IMG/VR virus record: IMGVR_UViG_3300044641_006397
Coordinates: 1-48,438 of that record
Direction: 5' to 3' (one strand)
Length of the DNA stretch: 48,438 nt
From: a virus
Shown: positions 18,738 to 25,801 of the stretch, piece by piece
Layout: every line of letters starts with the position of its first letter
Position numbering within the stretch: the stretch's first letter is position 1
Translations under genes and position numbers: made by a program
The notes under the pieces: model-generated
The model's database searches: none
Told to the model about the DNA's origin: nothing
What the model saw: only the letters and a program-made list of their open reading frames with translations

Positions 18738-18962
18738 ATGAACATGAAAGCACTTTTAGACGACTATCTAAAAAAAGATACTAGAGTTACCCAAAGAGAT
18801 AGTGGTAATGGTTATCAAGAAGTTTGTGATTTAGATACAGGTGATTGTTATACGATAAGAATGAAAGATGGTCTTATTGAAAGAGTTGACAACACTATGA
18901 AAACTAATAGAACATTAAAAGTCGAAACACCGACAGGTGTTAAGACATTACTTAACGGATAA
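18738..18962 (+). CDS. Small 74-aa protein of unknown function
   Basis: Not recognised. The 74 residues open with a short amphipathic helix (MKALLDDYLKKD), followed by beta-rich sequence with a DSGNGYQEVCDLDTGDCYTIR segment carrying two cysteines eight residues apart, and end with TPTGVKTLL. It has its own TATTTAT element and is followed 10 nt later by the next start, so the two genes are probably co-expressed as the last late unit before the replication block. A small virion or assembly protein is a guess from position only. Confidence 0.65.
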   Translation: MNMKALLDDYLKKDTRVTQRDSGNGYQEVCDLDTGDCYTIRMKDGLIERVDNTMKTNRTLKVETPTGVKTLLNG

Positions 18963-18972
18963 AAATAAGGTA

Positions 18973-19644
18973 ATGAATATTGATAAAAAAATCATCGAAG
19001 AACTAAAAAGGTTTAATCAAATTAATACCTACATACTAAAAGAACAAGGAGATGCTCCATTACCTGAGGAAGAACCTACTCCTGAGGCCGATGCCACCGC
19101 AACGACTCCGGCAGCACCTGATGCCGCAGCGGCACCTGAAGCTGCAACAGGTACAGATGCAGCAGCACCTGAAGAAGTGGCAGAACCTATTGATATACAA
19201 TCGGACCCTGATGTAGAAGAAGTGGATGCCGAAGGGACTGGTACAGAAACCGAAGATACAGAAGAAATTGATATTACCGATTTAGTAACTAACCAACAGG
19301 AAATCAAAACAAAACAAGAGGAATTTATGACTAACATGTTCTCAAAGTTAGATGATTTAGAAAGTAAGTTGAATACGATGGATCAAATCATGGATAAAAT
19401 AAATAACCTTGAAAATAAATTCGATAAGTATAGAGAAAAAACACCAGAGGAAAAACTTATGTTAAGATCGTTAGACTCATATCCTTATAATCAAAAACTT
19501 ACTGATTTTTTCCAAGACAAAGAAGTTGAAATGGATAAAACGGGAAAAAATGAATATGTTTTAACTTCAGACGATGTTGAAAACTTTTCACCAGGGGAGA
19601 TCAAAAAAACTTTCAATATCTACGATAACGAAGACCAAAACTAA
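18973..19644 (+). CDS. Ala/Pro/Glu-rich protein with coiled coil, unknown function
   Basis: Not recognised. The ATG at 18973 is preferred over a GTG at 18937 that would overlap the upstream gene by 26 nt. The 223-aa product begins with a charged helix (IDKKIIEELKRFNQ), then has a low-complexity Ala/Pro/Glu/Thr segment at about residues 30-95 rich in APEE and ATATT stretches. Next comes a heptad-like coiled coil at about 100-155 (DDLESKLNTMDQIMDKINNLE), and finally a folded tail with SYPYNQKLTDFF. A flexible acidic linker plus an oligomerising coil suggests a virion decoration, scaffold or assembly protein. A strong terminator follows. Confidence 0.7.
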   Translation: MNIDKKIIEELKRFNQINTYILKEQGDAPLPEEEPTPEADATATTPAAPDAAAAPEAATGTDAAAPEEVAEPIDIQSDPDVEEVDAEGTGTETEDTEEIDITDLVTNQQEIKTKQEEFMTNMFSKLDDLESKLNTMDQIMDKINNLENKFDKYREKTPEEKLMLRSLDSYPYNQKLTDFFQDKEVEMDKTGKNEYVLTSDDVENFSPGEIKKTFNIYDNEDQN

Positions 19645-19664
19645 AAAAAAATTAAACATAATAT

Positions 19665-19690
19665 AAAGGGACTTTACGGTCCCTTTTTTA
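19665..19690 (+). terminator. Terminator closing the late unit before the replication block
   Basis: The stem AAAGGGAC (19665-19672) with GTCCCTTT (19679-19686) has a TTTACG loop and a T tail. It lies immediately before the host-type promoter, so it insulates the replication genes from late read-through. Confidence 0.88.
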
Positions 19691-19721
19691 TTTGACAAAC
19701 TTGAATATTCACTTATATTTG
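19691..19721 (+). promoter_or_regulatory. Bacteroidota-type housekeeping promoter
   Basis: TTTG at 19691-19694, a spacer of exactly 19 nt, and TATATTTG at 19714-19721 match the Bacteroidota primary sigma factor consensus (-33 TTTG and -7 TAnnTTTG). Transcription would start near 19728, giving a leader of about 29 nt before the ATG at 19757. It lies directly after a terminator and before the replication genes, so early or middle expression by host RNA polymerase is the natural reading. Confidence 0.8.
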
Positions 19722-19756
19722 TTGTAGATAAAAGAGTAATAATTAAAAATTTATTT

Positions 19757-20611
19757 ATGGCAAATTCAGTATTAGATTCAGTACTTGCACAGTACGAAAA
19801 GAACTCAACAACATCGAGTTCACAACGATCAAACATTTCACAAGAAGACCGTTTGAAAAAGTATTTTTCAGCAATTTTACAAAAGAATGAAAAATCTGCA
19901 TCACGAAGAATTCGTATTTTACCTACTAAAGATGGATCGTCTCCGTTTGTTGAAGTATGGTATCACGAGATCCAAGTAAACGGACAATGGGTTAAGTTGT
20001 ATGACCCTGATAAAAATGACAACGAACGATCACCATTGACCGAAGTATATAACGAACTTATCTCTACAGGTAAAAAAGAAGACAAAGAATTGGCTTCACA
20101 ATATAGATCTCGATTGTTTTATATCGTTAAAGTAGTTGACCGTGATAATGAACAAGATGGTGTTAAATTTTGGAGATTTAAACACAACTACAAACAAGAA
20201 GGTGTGTTAGATAAAATTCTCCCTATTTGGAAGGCTAAAGGTGATGTTACAGACGCAGAAAAAGGTCGTGACTTAATCATCGAACTAACAAAGGCTAAAA
20301 CACCACAGGGTAAAGAATACACAGTTATTCAAACAATCATGTATGATGACCCACAACCACTTCACGAAGATAAAGAAATTATGGACGGATGGGTTCAGGA
20401 TGAACTTACATGGAACGATGTTTACTCTAAAAAACCTGTAGAGTATTTAGAAGCCGTAGCGGTTGGAGAAACACCAATTTGGTCTTCTGAACTTAAAAAA
20501 TATGTATATGGTGAAGAAGCTGAAATTTCATTAGGTGGAAACAAACAAGAAACACCAACACCTGCGGACCCACAGGCCAATGAAGAACCGGCAGAAGATT
20601 TACCGTTCTAA
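19757..20611 (+). CDS. 32: Single-stranded DNA-binding protein (gp32-like)
   Basis: A 284-aa replication and recombination protein that coats ssDNA and coordinates helicase, polymerase and recombinase. The N-terminus is polar and basic (the cooperativity region in gp32). A core with RRIRILPTKDGSSPFVEVWYHEI and then DGVKFWRFKHNYKQEG matches the gp32 OB fold; the FWRFKHNY block is typical. The end is acidic and closes with EDLPF, the partner-binding tail type also seen in bacterial SSB. Unusually, the protein has no cysteine, so the T4 zinc module (three Cys and one His) is absent. It is first in the replication block, behind a host-type promoter, with its own terminator downstream, which fits high expression. 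Confidence 0.88.
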   Translation: MANSVLDSVLAQYEKNSTTSSSQRSNISQEDRLKKYFSAILQKNEKSASRRIRILPTKDGSSPFVEVWYHEIQVNGQWVKLYDPDKNDNERSPLTEVYNELISTGKKEDKELASQYRSRLFYIVKVVDRDNEQDGVKFWRFKHNYKQEGVLDKILPIWKAKGDVTDAEKGRDLIIELTKAKTPQGKEYTVIQTIMYDDPQPLHEDKEIMDGWVQDELTWNDVYSKKPVEYLEAVAVGETPIWSSELKKYVYGEEAEISLGGNKQETPTPADPQANEEPAEDLPF

Positions 20612-20621
20612 AAAATCATCG

Positions 20622-20657
20622 AAGCATGGATACCTTGCAAGTGTTCATGCTTTTTTT
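20622..20657 (+). terminator. Terminator after ssDNA-binding protein gene
   Basis: The stem AAGCATGGA (20622-20630) with TTCATGCTT (20644-20652, one G-T pair) has a 13-nt loop that can form further pairs, and is followed by a run of Ts. It would allow more of the ssDNA-binding protein than of the genes downstream. Confidence 0.8.
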
Positions 20658-20679
20658 ATTAACTAATTAAAACAAAAAA

Positions 20680-20901
20680 ATGAAACCAATTATTGCAGAA
20701 AAATTAAAAGACGCTTTGATTAAAAAGTATGAAGCTGAGATCGCAGATGCCGAAGCTCGTTTATATATTTATTTCTCAAACTCTGTTGGTATTGGAGAAC
20801 ATCCACAACACACAGAAGAAATGGATAATTTGGTTGGACAACTTACTGACGCAAAAGATAAGTTAGAGACCATTACAGAATTTAAAGTATACGAATTGTA
20901 A
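20680..20901 (+). CDS. Small 73-aa helical protein of unknown function
   Basis: Not assigned. The 73 residues are nearly all helical: an N-terminal KLKDALIKKYEAEIADAEARL helix, a short turn containing NSVGIGEHPQHTEEMD, and a second helix ending KLETITEFKVYEL. This looks like a two-helix hairpin or small coiled coil. It lies between the ssDNA-binding protein and recombinase genes (stop 20901, next ATG 20903), so a role in replication or recombination is plausible from context. It is preceded by a poly-A leader with no Shine-Dalgarno sequence. Confidence 0.75.
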   Translation: MKPIIAEKLKDALIKKYEAEIADAEARLYIYFSNSVGIGEHPQHTEEMDNLVGQLTDAKDKLETITEFKVYEL

Positions 20902-20902
20902 T

Positions 20903-21910
20903 ATGGCTATTAAGAAAAACGATTTCGGTTCATTAAAGAAAAAATTCTCCACATCGGCGAAGTACAAACCACAAAGATTTTTTGATTTGGGTTCTGAGTT
21001 CTTAGATGCGGTTGGATTACCTGGTCCCGCTATTGGGCACCTTAATATGTTGTTAGGTCACTCTGATACAGGAAAAACCACAGCATTAGTTAAAACTGCT
21101 GTTGATGCACAAAAGAAAGGTATTTTACCTGTGTTCATCATTACAGAGCAGAAGTGGTCTTTTGAACATGCAAAACTAATGGGATTTGAATGTGAAGAAG
21201 TGGTTGATGAAGAAACGGGAGAACTTGATTGGGACGGATTCTTTATCTTCAACAATAACTTTGAATACATCGAACAAATTACAGATTACATCAATAGTTT
21301 GTTAGATGCACAAGAGAAGGGTGAGTTGGATTATTCATTATGTTTCTTATGGGATTCAGTGGGGTCTGTTCCTTGTAAGATGACATATGAAGGTAAAGGT
21401 GGTAAGCAACACAATGCAAGTGTTTTAGCAGACAAGATTGGTATGGGAATTAATCAAAGAATTTCAGGATCGCGTAAATCTGATTCTAAGTTTGAAAATA
21501 CCCTTATCATTGTGAATCAACCTTGGGTTGAATTACCTGATAACCCATTTGGTCAACCTAAAATTAAAGCAAAAGGTGGTGAAGCTATTTGGTTAAACTC
21601 ATCATTGGTGTTCTTGTTTGGAAATCAAAAAGGTGCTGGTACAACTAAGATTACGGCAACCAAAGACAAACGAACAGTAAAGTTTGCCACACGAACAAAA
21701 GTATCCGTTATGAAAAATCACATCAACGGACTTGGGTTTGAAGACGGTAGAATTATTGTAACACCACACGGGTTCTTACCGGGTAAAGACACGGCCGAGG
21801 AGAAGTCTTCCGTAGAAAAGTATAAGAAAGAATATGCTGAGTATTGGAAGGAGATTATTGGAGTTGATGGTGACTTCGATTTGAAAGCAGAAAAAGAAGA
21901 AGTAGAGTAG
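20903..21910 (+). CDS. uvsX: UvsX/RecA-like recombinase
   Basis: A 335-aa strand-exchange ATPase of the RecA/UvsX family; it forms filaments on ssDNA and drives recombination-dependent replication and repair. Walker A is GHSDTGKTT at residues 52-60. A Walker B-like LCFLWDSVGSVP strand follows at about residue 146, and NTLIIVNQPW resembles the later RecA core strand. The C-terminus is acidic and lysine-rich (KAEKEEVE), as in other filament-forming recombinases. It follows the ssDNA-binding protein and a small helical protein and precedes the 5'-3' exonuclease, the expected partners for recombination-primed replication. T4 UvsX is somewhat longer (about 390 aa). Confidence 0.92.
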   Translation: MAIKKNDFGSLKKKFSTSAKYKPQRFFDLGSEFLDAVGLPGPAIGHLNMLLGHSDTGKTTALVKTAVDAQKKGILPVFIITEQKWSFEHAKLMGFECEEVVDEETGELDWDGFFIFNNNFEYIEQITDYINSLLDAQEKGELDYSLCFLWDSVGSVPCKMTYEGKGGKQHNASVLADKIGMGINQRISGSRKSDSKFENTLIIVNQPWVELPDNPFGQPKIKAKGGEAIWLNSSLVFLFGNQKGAGTTKITATKDKRTVKFATRTKVSVMKNHINGLGFEDGRIIVTPHGFLPGKDTAEEKSSVEKYKKEYAEYWKEIIGVDGDFDLKAEKEEVE

Positions 21911-21931
21911 TAACAATTAAAAAACAAAAAA

Positions 21932-22939
21932 GTGACAAAAACCTTATTGGTTGATGGGAACAATTTAATAAAAATTGGTTTCCACGGAGTGAAAGATTAC
22001 TTTCATAACGGACAACATATCGGTGCTATTTGGCACTTTTTAAATACCTTAAGAAGATTCATAGAGGAAAACAACTATAACAAAGTTGTTGTCTTTTGGG
22101 ATAGTGAAACAAACTCGTCACAGAGAAGGTTGATATACCCAAAATACAAATTAAACCGAAAAGAAGCTTCAAATGAGTATAAGCAAGAATCTTACGAAGG
22201 TCAGAAACAACGAGTTAAACAATATCTTGAAGAGATGTTTGTAAGACAAGTTGAGGTTGAAAATTCTGAGGCTGATGATTTAATTGCATACTACTGTCAG
22301 ATTTCTGAAGATGAGGATAAAACTATATTCTCAAGTGATAGAGACCTAACACAGTTAATATCTGAAAAGGTATCTATCTATTCACCATCCGCAAAAAGAT
22401 ATTATAAGAATGGGGATACTATCAAAATGAGTGATTTTGAAGTACCCCATTATAATGTCAAAACAATCAAAATTCTTACTGGAGATAGTTCGGACAACAT
22501 TGATGGTATTTTTTACTTGGGTGAAAAAACTTTATTTAAGTTTTTCCCTGAGCTACTTGAAAAACCTGTAGATTATACCGATATTTTATCTAAAGGAGAA
22601 GAACTTCTAAAAGAAAATAAAGACAACAAATCACTACAAAATCTTTTGTCAGGTAAAACAAAAGAGGGCATCTTTGGTGATGAGTATTATGACATTAATA
22701 AAAAACTTATTGATTTGAGTACCCCCCTCATTAATCAAGAAGGTAAAGAAATGGTGGATTCATATTACTCAGAATCATTAGATCCCGATGGAAGAGGATA
22801 CAAGAACCTTATTCGAATGATGATGGAAGACGGGTTATTTAAATACCTACCAAAAAGTGATGATAGTTGGGTTTATTTTTTAAAACCATTTTTAAAGTTA
22901 ACAAGAAAAGAAAAGTCAAAATTCAAAAACAAAAAGTAA
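21932..22939 (+). CDS. rnh: 5'-3' exonuclease / RNase H (FEN family)
   Basis: A 335-aa flap-type nuclease that removes RNA primers and flaps during lagging-strand synthesis, like T4 RNase H and the Pol I 5' nuclease. The metal-binding acidic residues are in place: LLVDGNNL (D8), VVFWDSE, SEADDLIAYY, SSDRDLTQL and LTGDSSDNI. The last is the helix-hairpin-helix-type turn that binds DNA downstream of the active site. Translation starts at GTG (21932), because no ATG precedes the conserved first strand LLVDGN; the leader is poly-A. Size and spacing agree with T4 Rnh (305 aa). It lies between uvsX and the helicase region. Confidence 0.9.
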   Translation: MTKTLLVDGNNLIKIGFHGVKDYFHNGQHIGAIWHFLNTLRRFIEENNYNKVVVFWDSETNSSQRRLIYPKYKLNRKEASNEYKQESYEGQKQRVKQYLEEMFVRQVEVENSEADDLIAYYCQISEDEDKTIFSSDRDLTQLISEKVSIYSPSAKRYYKNGDTIKMSDFEVPHYNVKTIKILTGDSSDNIDGIFYLGEKTLFKFFPELLEKPVDYTDILSKGEELLKENKDNKSLQNLLSGKTKEGIFGDEYYDINKKLIDLSTPLINQEGKEMVDSYYSESLDPDGRGYKNLIRMMMEDGLFKYLPKSDDSWVYFLKPFLKLTRKEKSKFKNKK

Positions 22940-22943
22940 AATT

Positions 22944-23396
22944 ATGAAAGAACTAAATGATGTAACTAAAGTTGAGTTTCTAATTACACTTAATGACAAT
23001 TTTGTTGTTCAGCGTTTTTTTAATGTTAAGGGAATTAACCCTAACGCTAAGAAAAGTATTGATCTGTACGAATATGTTAAAGAGTTATCAAACGAACTCC
23101 ATTTAAAATTACGAAACAAGTGTGTTGTCTATATGCTTGAGAATAGATATCAAATTGAGGAAGATCCTTCAGTACTTGAAACCTCAAATACTGATGGTCC
23201 TGAGCAATTTAACATCATGGTCAAAATTGGAAATGAGACAATTTGTCATAGAACCATCGACGCCAAATTGTACCCACCGAAGGTAAGATATACCCTGGAC
23301 ATACGACCATCAATAAAAACCATATTGAAAGAGTTAACTGACATTTTATCAGGCAAAAATTTATCTTACCAATACCTAAATTATTCAATGATTTAA
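22944..23396 (+). CDS. 150-aa protein of unknown function in replication block
   Basis: Not recognised. The protein appears mixed alpha/beta, starting with KVEFLITLNDNFVVQRFFNV, then a helix KKSIDLYEYVKELSNEL, and ending with RYTLDIRPSIKTILKELTDIL. No catalytic motif, zinc site or membrane segment is visible. It lies 4 nt after the exonuclease gene and 37 nt before the replicative helicase, so it may work with one of them. A helicase-loading or accessory role (the job of gp59 in T4) is possible from position, but I see no gp59-like sequence. Confidence 0.8.
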   Translation: MKELNDVTKVEFLITLNDNFVVQRFFNVKGINPNAKKSIDLYEYVKELSNELHLKLRNKCVVYMLENRYQIEEDPSVLETSNTDGPEQFNIMVKIGNETICHRTIDAKLYPPKVRYTLDIRPSIKTILKELTDILSGKNLSYQYLNYSMI

Positions 23397-23398
23397 TC

Positions 23399-23407
23399 AT
23401 ATTTATA
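23399..23407 (+). promoter_or_regulatory. TATTTAT element before helicase gene
   Basis: ATATTTATA lies just after the 150-aa gene; TATTTAT (23400-23406) ends 27 nt before the ATG at 23434. It is the only such element inside the replication block, which weakens a strictly late role or allows a second round of helicase expression. Confidence 0.28.
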
Positions 23408-23433
23408 AAAGAATCAAAGAAAAACAATTATAT

Positions 23434-24816
23434 ATGTCAGACAAAAAAAACTTCGGATACTTGGGAAATACCTTTCAAATCCAACTATTAAATAACATTA
23501 TTTTATACAAAGATTTCTCAAATTCCATCCTTGAAGTTATTGATCCACATTACTTTGATAACCAATATTTTCGTATCATTTGTCAAATGATAAAAGAGTA
23601 TTATTCTAAGTATGAACATACACCAACATTTGACACATTAGAACAACTCACAAAGTCTGAAATTACCTCTCCTATGGCTCAAAAGAGTATATTAGATACT
23701 TTAGACCAAGTTAAAAATGTATCAGACGACGGATCAATGTTTGTACAGGAAAAGTCATTAAAATTCTGTAAACAACAAGAGTTACAGAAGGTTATGACTA
23801 AAGCTCAATCAATTATTGATAAAGGTGATTTTGAGAGTTATGACCACCTTGAAGAAATGGTAAGAGGGGCATTACAAGTAGGTGAAGTAGACAAAGGAAC
23901 AACCGATGTTTTCTTCAACCTTGACGAGGTATTAAATGATGATTACAGACACCCAATTCCAATTGGTGTACCAGGTATTGATAATCTTTTGAAAGGTGGT
24001 TTGGCAAAAGGAGAAATTGGTGTTATCTTAGCGCCTACAGGTGTTGGTAAGTCAACTTTCACTACTAAAATTGCTAACCACGCATTTAATTTAGGGTACA
24101 ATGTTGTACAGATATTTTTTGAGGATAACCCAAAAATTATTCAAAGAAAACACATTACACTTTGGACGGGAATACATCCTGACGATTTAACTGAAAACAG
24201 AGATGAGGTGTTTGAAAAAGTAAAACACATCCAAGCAACAAGGAAGAATAAATTAATAATGAAAAAACTTCCATCAGATACTGTCACTATGAATCAGATT
24301 AAAAATCAGGTTAGAAAGATGATAGCTGAAGGGAACAGAGTTGATATGATTATTTTGGATTATATTGATTGTGTTGTACCGGATAAGATGTTGGGGGATG
24401 AATGGAAAAGTGAAGGTTCAGTGATGAGAGCGTTTGAAGCTATGTGTCACGAATTGGATATCGCTGGTTGGACGGCAACACAAGGTAATCGTAATTCGAT
24501 TTCTTCTGAGGTTGTTACTACAGACCAAATGGGTGGATCAATTAAGAAGGCTCAAGTTGGACATGTGATTATTACGGTGGCAAAAAGTCTACAACAGAAA
24601 GAAATGAATTTAGCCACAATTGCGATAACAAAGTCAAGAATCGGTAAAGATGGTATTGTGTTTGAAAACTGTAAGTTTGATAATGGAATGCTTGAAATAG
24701 ATACTGAACAAAGTGTAACTTTCTTAGGTTTGGAAGAACAGAAAGAAGAAAGAAATAGAAGTAGGATCAAAGAACTTTTGGAAAAAAAGAAACAAAAGGA
24801 ACAACAAGAATCTTAA
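23434..24816 (+). CDS. 41: Replicative DNA helicase (gp41/DnaB-like)
   Basis: A 460-aa hexameric 5'-3' helicase of the DnaB/gp41 type that unwinds DNA at the replication fork and anchors primase. An N-terminal helical domain (about residues 1-150) is followed by the RecA-like motor: Walker A APTGVGKST at 200-208, a YNVVQIFFED strand, Walker B MIILDYID at about 305-312, and a GWTATQGNRNSIS segment corresponding to the sensor region. The C-terminus ends in a Lys/Glu-rich helix. T4 gp41 is 475 aa, so it is full length. No primase gene is seen in the window. Confidence 0.92.
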   Translation: MSDKKNFGYLGNTFQIQLLNNIILYKDFSNSILEVIDPHYFDNQYFRIICQMIKEYYSKYEHTPTFDTLEQLTKSEITSPMAQKSILDTLDQVKNVSDDGSMFVQEKSLKFCKQQELQKVMTKAQSIIDKGDFESYDHLEEMVRGALQVGEVDKGTTDVFFNLDEVLNDDYRHPIPIGVPGIDNLLKGGLAKGEIGVILAPTGVGKSTFTTKIANHAFNLGYNVVQIFFEDNPKIIQRKHITLWTGIHPDDLTENRDEVFEKVKHIQATRKNKLIMKKLPSDTVTMNQIKNQVRKMIAEGNRVDMIILDYIDCVVPDKMLGDEWKSEGSVMRAFEAMCHELDIAGWTATQGNRNSISSEVVTTDQMGGSIKKAQVGHVIITVAKSLQQKEMNLATIAITKSRIGKDGIVFENCKFDNGMLEIDTEQSVTFLGLEEQKEERNRSRIKELLEKKKQKEQQES

Positions 24817-24843
24817 AAACAATAATTAAATTTTATTAAAAAA

Positions 24844-25791
24844 ATGGAAAAAATATTAACAGAAAACCCTGGTCGATTTGTCATCTTCCCTATCGAACAC
24901 AATGATATATGGGAATTTTACAAACAACACCAGGCGGCGTTTTGGACGGCTGAGGAAGTTGACCTAACAAATGACATCAGAGATTGGGAATCATTAACCG
25001 AAAATGAAAAATACTTCGTTAAAAATGTACTTTCATTCTTCGCAGCTTCTGATGGTATTGTTAATGAGAACTTAGCCGAGAACTTCTACCGTGAGGTACA
25101 ATATCCTGAGGCGAAATTCTTCTATGGATTTCAGTTGGCAATGGAGAATATTCACTCGTTGATGTATTCATTGTTGATTGATACATACATTAACAACCCG
25201 AACGAGAAAGACGAATGTTTCAATGCGATTGATAGATTACCTGCGGTTCAGAAGAAAGCAAAATGGGCTTTGGAGTGGATTGAAAAGGCATCATTCGCTG
25301 AACGATTAGTAGCATTCGCGGCCGTTGAAGGTATTTTCTTTTCAGGTTCTTTTTGTTCCATATTTTGGTTGAAGTCAAGAGGCATCATGCAAGGGTTGGC
25401 TAACGCAAACTCATTGATCTTCAAAGACGAAAACCTACACTGTGACTTCGCAATCCACTTGTTAAATAACCATTTGGAAGAGAAACCATCCGAGAAACGA
25501 ATCAAAGAGATTCTATTGTCGGCTCTTGAGATTGAAAAAGAATTCATCACAGAATCATTACCGGTATCTTTGATCGGTATGAACTCTAACTTGATGAAAC
25601 AATATCTTGAGTTCGTTGTTGATGGTTTGTTAATGAAGATGGGATGTAGTAAAGAATTTAATGTAGAACAACCATTCAAGTTCATGGAACAGATAGCGGT
25701 TGAAACTAAAGGTAACTTCTTTGAATCAAGAACAATGGAATACCAAAAAGCAAAGTTAAACGAAACTATAACATTTACAGACGACTTCTAA
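24844..25791 (+). CDS. nrdB: Ribonucleotide reductase class I small subunit (NrdB)
   Basis: The 315-aa radical-generating subunit of class I ribonucleotide reductase, which with NrdA converts ribonucleotides to deoxyribonucleotides for phage DNA synthesis. All metal ligands are visible: D70 in FFAASDG, E101 and H104 in MENIHS, E162 in [10 protein letters not shown]196 and H199 in KDENLHCD. The radical tyrosine is Y108 in MYSLL, so this is a tyrosyl-radical diferric type rather than a Tyr-less form. Stretches such as [11 protein letters not shown] and [14 protein letters not shown] are very like eukaryotic R2, and the C-terminus FTDDF fits the peptide that docks into NrdA. nrdB precedes nrdA, 10 nt apart, the reverse of the usual order. 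Confidence 0.96.
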   Translation: MEKILTENPGRFVIFPIEHNDIWEFYKQHQAAFWTAEEVDLTNDIRDWESLTENEKYFVKNVLSFFAASDGIVNENLAENFYREVQYPEAKFFYGFQLAMENIHSLMYSLLIDTYINNPNEKDECFNAIDRLPAVQKKAKWALEWIEKASFAERLVAFAAVEGIFFSGSFCSIFWLKSRGIMQGLANANSLIFKDENLHCDFAIHLLNNHLEEKPSEKRIKEILLSALEIEKEFITESLPVSLIGMNSNLMKQYLEFVVDGLLMKMGCSKEFNVEQPFKFMEQIAVETKGNFFESRTMEYQKAKLNETITFTDDF

Positions 25792-25801
25792 ATAACAAAC
25801 T

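Noticed and set aside
18937-18972. Upstream GTG start for the Ala/Pro/Glu-rich protein
   Set aside because: It would overlap the 74-aa gene by 26 nt and add a non-conserved-looking MLRHYLTDKNKV; the ATG at 18973 with an AAGG a few bases before is simpler.
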